From positions 186,001 to 250,000 of the forward strand of contig NZ_JAHQZU010000004.1 in assembly GCF_019061185.1 (NCBI RefSeq): 64,000 bases of DNA. The letters are read 5' to 3'. Positions 16,547-25,968 of this stretch are shown here, piece after piece. Below the pieces are notes generated by a model. It was not told the DNA's origin and ran no database searches. It saw only the letters and a program-made list of their open reading frames with translations. A program made the translations under genes and the position numbers. Position 1 is the first letter of the stretch, and each line of letters starts with the position of its first letter. This DNA comes from Paracoccus sp. Z118. Its GTDB lineage: Bacteria > Pseudomonadota > Alphaproteobacteria > Rhodobacterales > Rhodobacteraceae.

Positions 16547-17452
16547 ATGCAGATCATCGGACCCGAGATCGAGGCGCGGCTCGACTGGATCGCCCTGACC
16601 GACGCGCTCGCCGCGGGGCACGAGCTGCCGCGCGCGCAGGTCGCGGACAGCTTCCTCTATCGCGGCGACGACACGCTGCTGACCCGCAGCGCCTGGATCG
16701 ACGGGCTGGGGCTGGCGGTGAAACCCGCCACGGTGTTTCCCGGCAACCCCGGCGCGGGCCGGCCGATGGTGAACGGCGTCGTCAACCTGCTGGACGATGT
16801 GACGGGCCAGCTAGAGGCGCTGGTGGATTTCCATCTGGTCACGAAATGGAAGACCGCCGGTGACAGCCTGCTCTCCGCCCGCCGCCTCGCGCGGAAGGAC
16901 GCGCGGCGGGTGCTGGTGATCGGCGCGGGCAACGTCGCCGCCAGCATGGTCGCCGCCTATCGCGCCCTGATCCCCGACGCGCAGGTGACGGTCTGGAACC
17001 GCACCACGGCCTCGGCCGAGGCGCTGGCGCAGCGGGTCGGGGCCAAAGCGGCGGCGGATCTGGAGCCCGCCGTCCGCGACGCCGAGATCATCGCCACGAC
17101 CACCATGAGCACGGCCCCGCTGCTGCACGGCGACTGGCTTTCCCCCGGCACCCATGTCGATCTGATCGGCGCCTACCGCCCCGACATGCGCGAGGCCGAC
17201 GACGAGGTGCTGCGCCGCGCCCGCCTGTTCGTGGACAGCCGCGCCACGACCATCGGCCATATCGGCGAGGTGCAGATCCCGCTGGATCAGGGGGTAATCG
17301 CGGAAACCGACATCGTCGCGGATTTCTATGATCTGCCCGCCGGGGCCTATTCCCGCCGCTCGGACGACGAGATCACGGTCGCCAAGAACGGCGGCGGCGC
17401 GCATCTGGACCTGATGACGGCGAAATACATCCAGTCGGTCGCGAACGCGTAG
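16547..17452 (+). CDS. Ornithine cyclodeaminase / mu-crystallin family protein
   Basis: 301 residues; start 16547 is preceded by GAGGGA at six bases. Family features: substrate segment PATVFPGNPGAGRPMVNG, HLVTKWKTAGDS (Lys/Thr of the active site), NAD-binding RRVLVIGAGNVAASMVAAYR, and DLIGAYRPDMREAD with the catalytic Asp. Members include ornithine cyclodeaminase, alanine dehydrogenase and ketimine reductase, which cannot be separated by eye. No amino acid catabolic partner adjoins it; the convergent MFS gene ends five bases away. Confidence 0.85.
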   Translation: MQIIGPEIEARLDWIALTDALAAGHELPRAQVADSFLYRGDDTLLTRSAWIDGLGLAVKPATVFPGNPGAGRPMVNGVVNLLDDVTGQLEALVDFHLVTKWKTAGDSLLSARRLARKDARRVLVIGAGNVAASMVAAYRALIPDAQVTVWNRTTASAEALAQRVGAKAAADLEPAVRDAEIIATTTMSTAPLLHGDWLSPGTHVDLIGAYRPDMREADDEVLRRARLFVDSRATTIGHIGEVQIPLDQGVIAETDIVADFYDLPAGAYSRRSDDEITVAKNGGGAHLDLMTAKYIQSVANA

Positions 17453-17457
17453 GCGGT

Positions 17458-18726
17458 TCAGGCCGGGGCGGCGGCGGCCTGTGGCCTGAGCCCCATCGGG
17501 ATCTCGCGGATCGGCAGGTGGATCAGCGCGGAAAACGCGCCGATCCCCACGCCGACCCACCAGACGAGGGTGTAGTCGCCATACTGGTCGTAAAGCCTGC
17601 CGCCCAGCCACACGCCCAGGAACGAGCCGAGCTGGTGCGACAGGAAGACGAAGCCATACAGCGTCCCCATGTAGCGCAGCCCGTAGATATAGGCGACGAG
17701 GCCCGAGGTCAGCGGCACCGTCGCCAGCCACAGCGCCCCCATCCCGAGCGAGAACAGCACCGTCGTCAGCGGTGTGATCGGCGTCAGGATGAACCACGCC
17801 GCGATCAGAGTCCGCAGGGTATAGACCCCCGCCAGCAGATACTTGCGGCTGTATTTCGTCCCCAGCCACCCGGCGAAGATCGACCCCATGATGTTGGTCA
17901 GCCCGATCAGCGAGATCGCGACCGCCCCCAGCGCCGAGGTGGTGGTGATCCCCAGCGCCGCGAGCGGGCTGTCCGCCCCGATCGGGCCGCACATCTCGGT
18001 GATCATCGCCGGGAAATGGGCGGTGATGAAGGCAAGCTGATAGCCGCAGGAAAAGAACCCGGCGAAGATCATCAGATAGCTGGGGTCCCTGAAGGCGCGC
18101 TTGAGGACCGTGCCCATGCTTTCCTCCAGCTCGGCCCGGCTGGCCGGCTGGCCCGAGCGCAGCAGCGGCAGGAACAGCAGCGTCGTCAGGATCAGCCCGG
18201 CGAAGACCATGAACACCTGCGGCCACGGCATGACCGCCAGCAGGCCCTGCGCCAGCGGCGGCCCGAGGACCTGCCCCGCCGACCCGGCGGCGGTGGCGAT
18301 CCCCAGCGCCAGGCTGCGGTTCTTGTCGCTGCTCGCCCGGCCGATCACCGCAAGGATCACGCCGAAGCCCGTGCCCGCGATCCCGAACCCCACGGCGATT
18401 TCCCACAGCTGCATCAACTCGGGCGTGGTGGCGAGCGCCGTCATCAGCAGCCCCAGCGAGTAAAGCCCCGCGCCCAGGATGATCGCCCAGCGATCCCCCC
18501 AACGCTCCGCCAGCGCGCCGAAGATCGGCTGGCCGATGCCCCAGGCGAGGTTCTGGATGGCGATGGCAAGGCTGAACTCGGCGCGCGGCCAGTCAAAGGT
18601 CTCGGCCACCGGGATCTGGAACACGCCGAAGCTCGCCCGCAGGGCGAAGTTGATCAGCAGGATGATGCAGCCGCCGATCAGGACGGGCGTGAACAGACGG
18701 GACGAGGGGATGGCAAGCGAGGACAT
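17458..18726 (-). CDS. MFS transporter
   Basis: 422 residues from ATG 18726 (MSSLAIPSSRLFTPVLIGG) with GGAG at seven bases. Twelve hydrophobic helices with GALAERWGDRWAIILG as motif A, closest in style to oxalate/formate-antiporter-type and monocarboxylate-type MFS proteins (FVFLSHQLGSFLGVWLGGRLYD). Substrate not assignable. Single gene, convergent with the cyclodeaminase homologue; there are 51 bp to the flavoprotein gene upstream on the same strand. Confidence 0.87.
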   Translation of the reverse strand: MSSLAIPSSRLFTPVLIGGCIILLINFALRASFGVFQIPVAETFDWPRAEFSLAIAIQNLAWGIGQPIFGALAERWGDRWAIILGAGLYSLGLLMTALATTPELMQLWEIAVGFGIAGTGFGVILAVIGRASSDKNRSLALGIATAAGSAGQVLGPPLAQGLLAVMPWPQVFMVFAGLILTTLLFLPLLRSGQPASRAELEESMGTVLKRAFRDPSYLMIFAGFFSCGYQLAFITAHFPAMITEMCGPIGADSPLAALGITTTSALGAVAISLIGLTNIMGSIFAGWLGTKYSRKYLLAGVYTLRTLIAAWFILTPITPLTTVLFSLGMGALWLATVPLTSGLVAYIYGLRYMGTLYGFVFLSHQLGSFLGVWLGGRLYDQYGDYTLVWWVGVGIGAFSALIHLPIREIPMGLRPQAAAAPA

Positions 18727-18777
18727 GGGCAGGCTCCGCAGCGAACGGCACACATCTGCGCCGCTTGGGACGCAGCG

Positions 18778-20022
18778 TCAATCTGCCGCGGGGTGTTCCA
18801 ACCGCCGGGCGGCGGCACGCCCGGCATGGCGGCCGGTGGCGAGGCAGGTCGTCAGCAGATAGCCGCCCGTCGGCGCCTCCCAGTCCAGCATCTCGCCTGC
18901 CGCGAAGATGCCGGGCCGGGCGCGCAGCTCCAGATCGGACGACAGGCCGGCCAGCGCGACCCCGCCCGCCGAGGAGATCGCCCGGTCCAGCCCCATCAGC
19001 CCCGCATGGTGCAGGGGCAGCGCCTTGATCAGCGCCGCCAACGCCGCCGGTTCCTCGGGCAGCGGCCGCCCCCATTCCAGCAGCAGCGCGACCCGCAGCG
19101 GATCGCCAAGCACCCGCCGCAGCCAGTTCCCGACCGACAGCCTGCCGCGCGGCTGGCTCAGCCGTCGGGTGAGCGCCCCACCATCCAGATCGGGCGCGAG
19201 ATCCACAAATCCCGGCGCCCTGTCGCGCAGCGCGGCAGAGACCTCATAGATGCCGCCGCCCTCCACGCCCTGCGCGGTGACGACCCACTCGCCCCGGCTG
19301 GACAGCGGACCGGCGGTCAGCGCGGTCCCCTTCACCGCCGCCCCCGAAAAACGCGTCATCTGCGCGGACCAGTCCACCCGGAAACCCATGTTCGCGGGGC
19401 GGAACGGCGCGACCTCCACCCCTTCCCCGCGCAGCCACGGGACCCATGCCGCGTCCGAGCCGAGCCGCGGCCAGCTCGCGCCCCCCAGCGCCAGAACCGC
19501 GACATCCGGCTGCATGAGCCGCCGCCCCTCCGCCGTGTCGAACACCAGCGCCGCGCCGTCAAAGCCGCTCCAGCGCCAGCGGGTCCGCATCTCCGCGCCC
19601 TGCGTGCCCAGGCGCGCAAGCCACGCCCTCAACAATGGCGAGGCCTTCATCACCACGGGAAACACCCGACCGGTGGAGCCGGTGAAAAGCCCCGCGCCAA
19701 GGCCGCGCGCCCATTCCATGACCTCAGCCGGCCCCCATCCGGCGACGATCCCCTGCAAATCTTCTGTCCGAAAATATCCCGGGGGAGCGTCCGGCACGGA
19801 CGCGGGGGCAGCGCCCCCCTGCACCCGCCCAGCAAACGCCGCCGCCGGTTCATCCTTCGTCAGGTTCAGCCCCGACTTCCCCGCCATCAGGAACTTCCGC
19901 GCCGGCGTCGGCATCGCCTCGGCGATCACGACCCGCGCACCGGCCGCCGACAGCACCTCGGCCGCCATCAGGCCGGCGGGTCCGGCACCGACGATCAGCG
20001 CCTCCACCCTTTCGGGCGTCAC
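18778..20022 (-). CDS. NAD(P)/FAD-dependent flavoprotein, HI0933/TIGR03862-like, with in-frame repeat insertion
   Basis: 414 residues, starting at GTG 20022 that overlaps the holA stop (GTGA). N-terminal FAD-binding VGAGPAGLMAAEVL, then family signature KFLMAGKSGLNLT, TGSTGRVFPVVMKASPLLRAW, and a C-terminal GEMLDWEAPTGGYLL. The enzyme's substrate is unknown. Residues about 66-89 (VQGGAAP...FRTEDL) are encoded by a copy of the dispersed repeat also found at 35176-35228 and appear as an extra loop between GLNLT and the EWARGLG helix, where relatives as I remember them have a shorter link. The frame stays open, so the protein is probably made. Confidence 0.85.
   Translation of the reverse strand: MTPERVEALIVGAGPAGLMAAEVLSAAGARVVIAEAMPTPARKFLMAGKSGLNLTKDEPAAAFAGRVQGGAAPASVPDAPPGYFRTEDLQGIVAGWGPAEVMEWARGLGAGLFTGSTGRVFPVVMKASPLLRAWLARLGTQGAEMRTRWRWSGFDGAALVFDTAEGRRLMQPDVAVLALGGASWPRLGSDAAWVPWLRGEGVEVAPFRPANMGFRVDWSAQMTRFSGAAVKGTALTAGPLSSRGEWVVTAQGVEGGGIYEVSAALRDRAPGFVDLAPDLDGGALTRRLSQPRGRLSVGNWLRRVLGDPLRVALLLEWGRPLPEEPAALAALIKALPLHHAGLMGLDRAISSAGGVALAGLSSDLELRARPGIFAAGEMLDWEAPTGGYLLTTCLATGRHAGRAAARRLEHPAAD
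19757..19820 (-). repeat. Dispersed repeat, copy 2, inside a coding region
   Basis: Contains ATCTTCTGTCCGAAAATATC followed by GGGGG and two small hairpins: GCGTCCG/CGGACGC (19787-19803) and GGGGGC/GCCCCC (19804-19818). The 20-base core matches, with one change, the minus strand of 35206-35226. Lies wholly inside the flavoprotein gene and adds about 24 codons without breaking the frame. Confidence 0.75.
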
Positions 20023-21047
20023 CGCCGTCCTCGGGGCATCATCGCCAGGCGGATCAGCGCCCGTTCCATCACCGCCATCGCGGGGGCACGGGACGACGAG
20101 CGCAGCGTCAGGTCGGTGTCCAGCAGCAGGTGCAGCGCGTCTTCCAGCGGGCGCATCCCCCAGGATTGCGCCTGCCGCGCCATGCGCTCGCGCCGCGGGC
20201 CGAAGACGGGGGGGCGCAGCCGCGACAGCCCCGCGGCCGCCCCGCCGGGGTCCGAGGCCGCGGCGTGCAACGCCCGGAAATGGCGCAGCGCGGCGATGCA
20301 GATCGTCACCGGCAGGATCCCCTGCGTCTGGATCCGCAGCATCAGCGGGCCGAGATCGCCCGACCGCCCCTCGGCGGCGGCGTGGATCAGGTCGTCCACA
20401 TCCGCCTCGACCGTGGCGGGGGCGAGGGCGGCGATCTCCTCGCCGGTCAGCGGCTGGTCGTCGCCGTGCTTGTAAAGGCCGATCTTCTCGACGGTCTGCC
20501 GAAAATCGCCGGGATCGAGCGCCTTGGCCAGCGCCATCAGGTCGCGCATTGCGGCGGGGGGAACCGCGCGCAGACCGGCGTCGGCCAGCCAGCGGGAAAT
20601 CTCCTCCTCGCCGGGCGGGTCGTCATAGATGGGGGCGGCGACGGCGGTCCTGTGGCCCTCGAACAGCTTGCGCAAGGCGGATGTCTTGGTCAGCGACCCG
20701 GCGGCCACGACGATCACCGCGTCGCCATGCGACCATTCCTCCAGCGCCGCCTTGATCGCCGGGGCGGCCGCGTCGGCCGCATCCTCGACCAGCACCACGC
20801 GCGGGCCGGGGAAGAAGCCGACCGCCTTCACCTCGTCCAGAAGCTGGGCCGGGTTCTTGCGAAGGTCGGCGCCCGCGATCCGGTTCAGGCGCATTTCCGC
20901 GTCGGCGTTGGGGCCGGTCAGCGCGGCGACCGCCTCGGCCCGCTTCATCGCGACCCGCATCGCGTCCTGCCCGTAGATCAGCAGCGCCGGGCGCGTCGGG
21001 TCGGGCCGCGCGAGATACCGCGCGATCTCTGCCCCCTTCAGGTTCAC
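20019..21047 (-). CDS. holA: DNA polymerase III delta subunit
   Basis: 342 residues. Clamp-loader subunit that opens the beta clamp. Begins at GTG 21047 (MNLKGAEIARYLARPDPTRPALLIYGQDA), ten bases after the lptE stop. Typical delta features: YGQDAMRV at the N-terminus in place of a working Walker A, VEDAADAA, LYKHGDDQPLTGEEI and the C-terminal helical LRSSSRAPAMAVMERALIRLA. Part of the leuS-lptE-holA order widely conserved in alphaproteobacteria. Confidence 0.92.
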   Translation of the reverse strand: MNLKGAEIARYLARPDPTRPALLIYGQDAMRVAMKRAEAVAALTGPNADAEMRLNRIAGADLRKNPAQLLDEVKAVGFFPGPRVVLVEDAADAAAPAIKAALEEWSHGDAVIVVAAGSLTKTSALRKLFEGHRTAVAAPIYDDPPGEEEISRWLADAGLRAVPPAAMRDLMALAKALDPGDFRQTVEKIGLYKHGDDQPLTGEEIAALAPATVEADVDDLIHAAAEGRSGDLGPLMLRIQTQGILPVTICIAALRHFRALHAAASDPGGAAAGLSRLRPPVFGPRRERMARQAQSWGMRPLEDALHLLLDTDLTLRSSSRAPAMAVMERALIRLAMMPRGRR

Positions 21048-21057
21048 GGCGCGGGCG

Positions 21058-21549
21058 TCACGGGGTCGGCGCGGCTGCCAGAAGCCGCGTCACAACCTGA
21101 TCGGCCAGCATCGTGGCGAGGCGCTGGCGCGCGTCGCGTTCCCCCGCCGTGGTCGAGATGGTGGTGCCGACCGTGGAATAGCTGGTGAAGTTGCTCACCC
21201 GGCCCTGCGCGACGACCGCGCCGCTGGCCGCCTCGACCAGCCGGAAGCTGGCGGTGCCGTTCAGCGAATAGCGGGTCGTGACCTGTTCCTGCGTGATCGC
21301 CTGCGGCGCGACCGCCAGCGTCAGGCGATAGGACAGCTCGTAGCGGGAGCCCTCGGGCCCCAGCCGGTCCTGGATGCGTTGCATGAAGGCAAAGTCGTCC
21401 TGCGTGCGCGGATCGGCGGCGCGGACCTGCCCGAACAGCGCGGACGCCCCGCCTTGCGGGCCATAGACTGGGGTGAAGCCGCAGGCGCCCAGCAGCAGGA
21501 CTGCCACGGCGGCGAGCGCCCTGCGGCGCGAGGGTTCACGCGACCACAT
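21058..21549 (-). CDS. lptE: LPS assembly lipoprotein LptE
   Basis: 163 residues; start ATG 21549 lies inside the end of leuS (14-base overlap). Signal peptide with lipobox LLGAC, then the family hallmark GFTPVYG. LptE plugs the outer-membrane LptD barrel and helps insert lipopolysaccharide. The body is short and beta-rich as expected ([31 protein letters not shown]). Cotranscribed with leuS and holA. Confidence 0.93.
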   Translation of the reverse strand: MWSREPSRRRALAAVAVLLLGACGFTPVYGPQGGASALFGQVRAADPRTQDDFAFMQRIQDRLGPEGSRYELSYRLTLAVAPQAITQEQVTTRYSLNGTASFRLVEAASGAVVAQGRVSNFTSYSTVGTTISTTAGERDARQRLATMLADQVVTRLLAAAPTP

Positions 21550-24076
21550 TGACGATCCGCCCCGGCACGACGATCAGCTTCTTGGGCGGCTGGCCGTTCA
21601 GGAATTTCTGCACCGTCTCGTCGGCCAGCACTGCCGCCTCGACCTCCGGCACGGCCATGTCGCGCGGCACGGTGATCTCGCCCCGCCGCTTGCCGTTGAT
21701 CTGGATCGGCAGGGTCACGGCGTCATCGACCAGCGCCGCCGGATCGGCCTTGGGCCAGGGGGCGTCCACCGCGAGCCCGTCGCCGCCCGCCATCGTCCAG
21801 ACATCCTCGGCCAGATGCGGCACCATCGGTCCCATCAGCTGCGCGAGGATGCGCAGCGCCGCCCTGCGCGGCTCGCCCGAGGCACCGGACTTGGCGACGG
21901 CGTTGGCGAGTTCATAGGCTTTCGCCACCGCCTTGTTGAAGGCGAAGCTCTCGATGTGGCGCGTCACCTCGTCGATGGCGCGGTGGGCGGCGCGGGTCAG
22001 GGCCGGATCGTCCTTGTCCTCGGCCGCGGTCTCGTCCGCCAGCCGCCAGACGCGAGCGAGGAAGCGCGCCGCCGCCTCGGCCCCGGCGGCGGTCCATTCC
22101 ACGTCCCGCTCGGGCGGGGAGTCCGACAGCATGAACCAGCGGGCGGTGTCAGCGCCGAAGCTCTGCACGATGTTCACCGGGTCCACGACGTTCTTCTTGG
22201 ACTTGGACATCTTGGCCGAGGGGATGATCTGCACCTCGGTGCCGTCGGCCAACTTGCCGTCGGTCACGTCCTCGGGCAGGTGATAGACCGGCCGCCCGCG
22301 CTCGTCGCGGGTCAGATAGATCTCGTGCGTCACCATTCCTTGGGTGAACAGCGCGTCGAACGGCTCCTTCGCCGTTTCCGGCAGGTGCCCGGTCTTCACC
22401 ATCGCGCGGGCGAAGAAGCGGGAATAGAGCAGGTGCAGGATCGCGTGCTCGATGCCGCCGATATACTGGTCCACGTTCATCCAGTAATCGGCATCCTCGC
22501 GCACCGTGGGCGTGGGCGCATGGGGCGCGGTGAAGCGGGCGTAATACCAGGACGAATCGACGAAGGTGTCCATCGTGTCGGTTTCCCGCCGCGCCTGCCC
22601 GCCGCATTTTGGGCAGGTCGCCTGCCGCCATGTCGGATGCCGGCCGAGCGGGTTGCCGGGCACGTCGAAGCTGACGTCGCGCGGCAGCAGGATTGGAAGG
22701 TTCTCCTTCGCCTCCGGCACGGTGCCGCAGCTTTCGCAATGGACGACCGGAATCGGGCAGCCCCAGTAGCGCTGGCGCGAGATGCCCCAGTCGCGCAGGC
22801 GGTATTTCGTCACGCCCTCGCCGTAGCCGTTCGCCTCGGCATGGGCGATGGCGGCGTCCACGGCGGCCTCTCCGGTCTGGTCGACCTCCCCCGCGAAGCC
22901 GCGGACATAGGTCACGCGCTCGGATTTCAGCGGGACATAGGGCGCGTCGGCCACCAGCTCGTCGGCCTGATCCAGCGTCGAGCCCGGCTCGCCGAAGGTC
23001 GCGTGGATCGGCAGGTCGTATTTCCGGGCGAAGTCGTGGTCGCGCTGGTCGTGGGCGGGGGAGCCGAAGATCGCGCCCGTTCCGTATTCCATCAGCACGA
23101 AGTTCGCGATCCAGACCGGCAGTTCCCAGGTCGGGTCCAGCGGGTGACGGACGCGGATGCCGGTGTCGATGCCGAGTTTCTCGGCCTTCTCCAGCGCCTC
23201 CTCGGAGGTTCCCAGCTTCCGCGCCTCGGCGGCGAAGGCGTCGAGCCGCGCGTCCCCCGATTCCAGCGCCTTGGCGAGCGGGTGATCCGGCGACAGCGCC
23301 ACGAAGGACGCACCAAGCAGCGTGTCGGGGCGGGTGGTGTAGACCTCGATCCGGTCGAACCCTTCCGGCGCGTTCACCGTCTCGAACCGGAACTGCAAGC
23401 CGCGTGAGCGGCCGATCCAGTTCGCCTGCATCAGCCGGACCTTCTCGGGCCAGCCGTTCAGGTGGTCCAGCGCCTCCAGCAGCTCCTCGGAATAATCCGA
23501 GATGCGGAAGAACCACTGCGTCAGTTCGCGCCGCTCGACCGGCGCGTTCGAGCGCCAGCCCTTGCCGTCGATGACCTGCTCGTTCGCCAGCACGGTCATG
23601 TCCACCGGGTCCCAGTTGACCACGGCGTTCTTGCGATAGATCAGCCCGGCGTCGAGGAAATCCAGGAACAGCGCCTGCTGCTGGGCGACGTAGTCGTCGT
23701 CGCAGGTGGCGAACTCGCGGCTCCAGTCGATCGACAGGCCCAGCGGCTTCAGCTGCTCGCGCATGGTGGCGATGTTGGCATAGGTCCAGTCGCGCGGATG
23801 GCCGCCCTGCTCCATGGCGGCGTTCTCGGCCGGCATCCCGAAGGCGTCCCAGCCCATCGGGTGCAGCACCGAAAACCCCTGCGCCCGCTTGTAGCGCGCC
23901 ACCACGTCGCCCATCGTGTAGTTGCGCACATGCCCCATGTGGATGCGCCCGGACGGGTAGGGAAACATCTCCAGCACGTAGTATTTCGGCCGGTCGCTGC
24001 GCTCGGCGCGGAAGGTGCCGGCGTCGTCCCAGGCCTGTCGCCAGCGCGGTTCGCTGTGGGCGGGATCATAGGGCAT
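21536..24076 (-). CDS. leuS: Leucyl-tRNA synthetase
   Basis: 846 residues, normal length. Class I synthetase: HIGH-type motif in [11 protein letters not shown] (residues 39-49), large editing (CP1) domain with the [21 protein letters not shown] stretch split across about 245-265, zinc-type CPKCGG, and KMSKS near residue 620 (AKMSKSKKN). Charges tRNA-Leu in the cytoplasm. Start 24076 is preceded by GGAG at seven bases. Follows the DUF3576 lipoprotein gene by 65 bp and overlaps lptE. Confidence 0.97.
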   Translation of the reverse strand: MPYDPAHSEPRWRQAWDDAGTFRAERSDRPKYYVLEMFPYPSGRIHMGHVRNYTMGDVVARYKRAQGFSVLHPMGWDAFGMPAENAAMEQGGHPRDWTYANIATMREQLKPLGLSIDWSREFATCDDDYVAQQQALFLDFLDAGLIYRKNAVVNWDPVDMTVLANEQVIDGKGWRSNAPVERRELTQWFFRISDYSEELLEALDHLNGWPEKVRLMQANWIGRSRGLQFRFETVNAPEGFDRIEVYTTRPDTLLGASFVALSPDHPLAKALESGDARLDAFAAEARKLGTSEEALEKAEKLGIDTGIRVRHPLDPTWELPVWIANFVLMEYGTGAIFGSPAHDQRDHDFARKYDLPIHATFGEPGSTLDQADELVADAPYVPLKSERVTYVRGFAGEVDQTGEAAVDAAIAHAEANGYGEGVTKYRLRDWGISRQRYWGCPIPVVHCESCGTVPEAKENLPILLPRDVSFDVPGNPLGRHPTWRQATCPKCGGQARRETDTMDTFVDSSWYYARFTAPHAPTPTVREDADYWMNVDQYIGGIEHAILHLLYSRFFARAMVKTGHLPETAKEPFDALFTQGMVTHEIYLTRDERGRPVYHLPEDVTDGKLADGTEVQIIPSAKMSKSKKNVVDPVNIVQSFGADTARWFMLSDSPPERDVEWTAAGAEAAARFLARVWRLADETAAEDKDDPALTRAAHRAIDEVTRHIESFAFNKAVAKAYELANAVAKSGASGEPRRAALRILAQLMGPMVPHLAEDVWTMAGGDGLAVDAPWPKADPAALVDDAVTLPIQINGKRRGEITVPRDMAVPEVEAAVLADETVQKFLNGQPPKKLIVVPGRIVNVVA

Positions 24077-24141
24077 GGCGGGACTCCGGGCGGTGAAATG
24101 CCCGGCGGGTTTAGCCCCGCGGCCCTGTCAGGTCCAGCGTC

Positions 24142-24627
24142 TTACAGGCGGCTGTCGCGCACCCGCATCTGCCGGGCGCGGGTCAGGATCGCATCCTCGA
24201 CGGCGCGGACAGTGTCGGGCGCGACCGCCGAGCCGCCCTGACCGATCAGCGACAGCTTGAGGCTGCGGGCGTCCAGCGCCGGGTCGGTGACATGGACCGT
24301 GGCGCGATAGGCGCGCCCGCCGCCGGGCGGGGTGCCGTAGCCGGTCACGATCACGCCGGTGAACGGGTCGATGGTCTGGATCGGCAGGAAGTTCAGGATT
24401 TCCAGACTCGCGTTCCACAGATAGCGGTTCACCGCGACCGTATCGTTCGCGTTGTCGGCGTTCGAGAACAGGTCCCAGATCGTGCTTTCCTGCGGCTCGG
24501 CCGCGGCGCGGGTCTCGTGCTGGGACGGGCCGCAGGCGGTCAGCGCCGCCGTCACGGACAGCGCCAGCGCCAGACGCAGCTTGTGGCGGACGGGCAGGGC
24601 GGCCCTTACGGTCGCGGGTGCGGTCAT
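24142..24627 (-). CDS. DUF3576 lipoprotein
   Basis: 161 residues with a lipoprotein signal (lipobox LTAC) and the conserved segment NRYLWNASLEILNFLPIQTIDPFTGVIVTGYG that defines the DUF3576 family of alphaproteobacteria. Function unknown; the domain often sits directly before leuS, as here, and the leuS-lptE link to LPS export hints at an envelope role (inference). First gene of the operon. Confidence 0.85.
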   Translation of the reverse strand: MTAPATVRAALPVRHKLRLALALSVTAALTACGPSQHETRAAAEPQESTIWDLFSNADNANDTVAVNRYLWNASLEILNFLPIQTIDPFTGVIVTGYGTPPGGGRAYRATVHVTDPALDARSLKLSLIGQGGSAVAPDTVRAVEDAILTRARQMRVRDSRL

Positions 24628-24910
24628 GGCAGATCATCCCGATGGCCCCCGTGGCGGGGCGTTCGGGGCAAGGCATAACGTGTTTGCCCGCGGCGCGACA
24701 AGCACTTGTGCGGCGCCCCGCCGAATGGCGGGAGGCGGCGCGGGTGGTCGCGCCCCTGCAACGGACTGTGGCCCCGCTGCATCACAGCCTCGTCAAGTGG
24801 TCGGAGTCCGGGCCATTTCATTGCATTGAGCCCATGAAAGCGCGAGAGCTATTCCATGCTCAAACCGCAACGCCGGATTGGGGATACAGAGAGAGACAAG
24901 AGGGAAAGCC

Positions 24911-25900
24911 ATGAAAAAGCTTCTGATTGCCACTACGGCTCTGGTCATGACGACCGGTGTGGCGGCCGCTGAGATCACCCTGTCGGGTGACGCCCGCATG
25001 GGTATGATCTATGACGGCGAAGACGTCCAGTTCGGCAGCCGCGTCCGCCTGAAGTTCAACATGACCGGCGAATCGGACACCGGTCTGTCGTACGGCGCCT
25101 CGTTCCGCGTCGACCAGGAAGACTTCAATAACACCTACCGCAGCGCCGCCTTCGGTAACCGTGGCGTGGTCTGGATCTCGGGCACCTACGGCAAGCTGTC
25201 GATGGGCGACCCCGTTGGCGCCGCCGAAGCTGTGCACGGTGACCTGTTCGCGGTCGGCTACACCGACGGTGCCGTCGCGTTCGACCCGGAAGAATTCAAC
25301 TACCTGGTCGGCGACGGTGCGAACCGCAACCAGGGCCCGACCGTCCTGTACGAATACACGATGAACCAGCTGTCGTTCTTCGCCTCGGCGACCGACGGCG
25401 TGGCGCGTGACTGGGGCGATGTGACGCGCGGCGACTTCGATGACTTCGATTTCGACGATGGCGATGACATCGACGCCGCCTGGTCGCTCGGTGTGAAATA
25501 CGACGGCGATCAGTTCTTCGGCGGTCTGTCCTACTCGGATTCGGACATCGGTGAAGAGATCGGCGCCAGCATCGGCGGTTCGTGGAACCAACTCAGCGGC
25601 AAGCTGGTCTATCTGGACTACGATATCGACGAGGTCGCCGGTACGGGGGCCCGTGACAAGAGCTACGGTATCGACGTGGTCTACGAGATGGACGACGCCT
25701 GGACCATCGGTGGCTTCTGGCGCCGTGACGAGTGGACCGCCGACGTCGTCGCGCTCAACAACACGGGCGACGAGTTCGACATGTTCGGCATCGGCGCTCA
25801 GTATAACCTGGGCGGCGGCGTCACCCTCGCCGGCGGCATCATCGACAGCGACTACGTGGACGACACCGTCGCGGACCTGGGCGTGAAATTCACGTTCTGA
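24911..25900 (+). CDS. Outer-membrane porin, Rhodobacter type
   Basis: 329 residues. Signal peptide MKKLLIATTALVMTTGVAAA, mature N-terminus EITLSGDARMGM, alternating amphipathic strands and a C-terminal Phe after LGVKFTF, the outer-membrane insertion signal. It should form a 16-strand trimeric general porin. Residues 174-188 form a very acidic loop (GDFDDFDFDDGDDID). Codon choice (GGT, CGT, GTC) differs from neighbouring genes and suggests high expression. Preceded by a 283-bp gap without a gene, probably a promoter with a long leader; I could not fix -35/-10 boxes. A strong terminator follows. Confidence 0.95.
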   Translation: MKKLLIATTALVMTTGVAAAEITLSGDARMGMIYDGEDVQFGSRVRLKFNMTGESDTGLSYGASFRVDQEDFNNTYRSAAFGNRGVVWISGTYGKLSMGDPVGAAEAVHGDLFAVGYTDGAVAFDPEEFNYLVGDGANRNQGPTVLYEYTMNQLSFFASATDGVARDWGDVTRGDFDDFDFDDGDDIDAAWSLGVKYDGDQFFGGLSYSDSDIGEEIGASIGGSWNQLSGKLVYLDYDIDEVAGTGARDKSYGIDVVYEMDDAWTIGGFWRRDEWTADVVALNNTGDEFDMFGIGAQYNLGGGVTLAGGIIDSDYVDDTVADLGVKFTF

Positions 25901-25919
25901 TCGTCCCGATCGGGGACAC

Positions 25920-25950
25920 GGAAAGAGCGGGCCTTGCGCCCGCTCTTTTC
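25920..25950 (+). terminator. Rho-independent terminator after porin gene
   Basis: Perfect 11-bp stem AAAGAGCGGGC / GCCCGCTCTTT with loop CTTGC, followed by TTTC, twenty bases after the porin stop. Confidence 0.88.
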
Positions 25951-25968
25951 ATTTGAAACCCTGCGCGC

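Noticed and set aside
17518-20475. Nearly 1000-codon plus-strand frame across the MFS transporter, flavoprotein and holA genes
   Set aside because: Antisense to three well-supported genes; composition is Arg/Gln/Pro-rich and no start signal is seen.
24628-24910. A small gene or sRNA in the gap before the porin
   Set aside because: Short frames here have no ribosome site or homologue-like sequence; a regulatory leader is more likely, but I could not define it.
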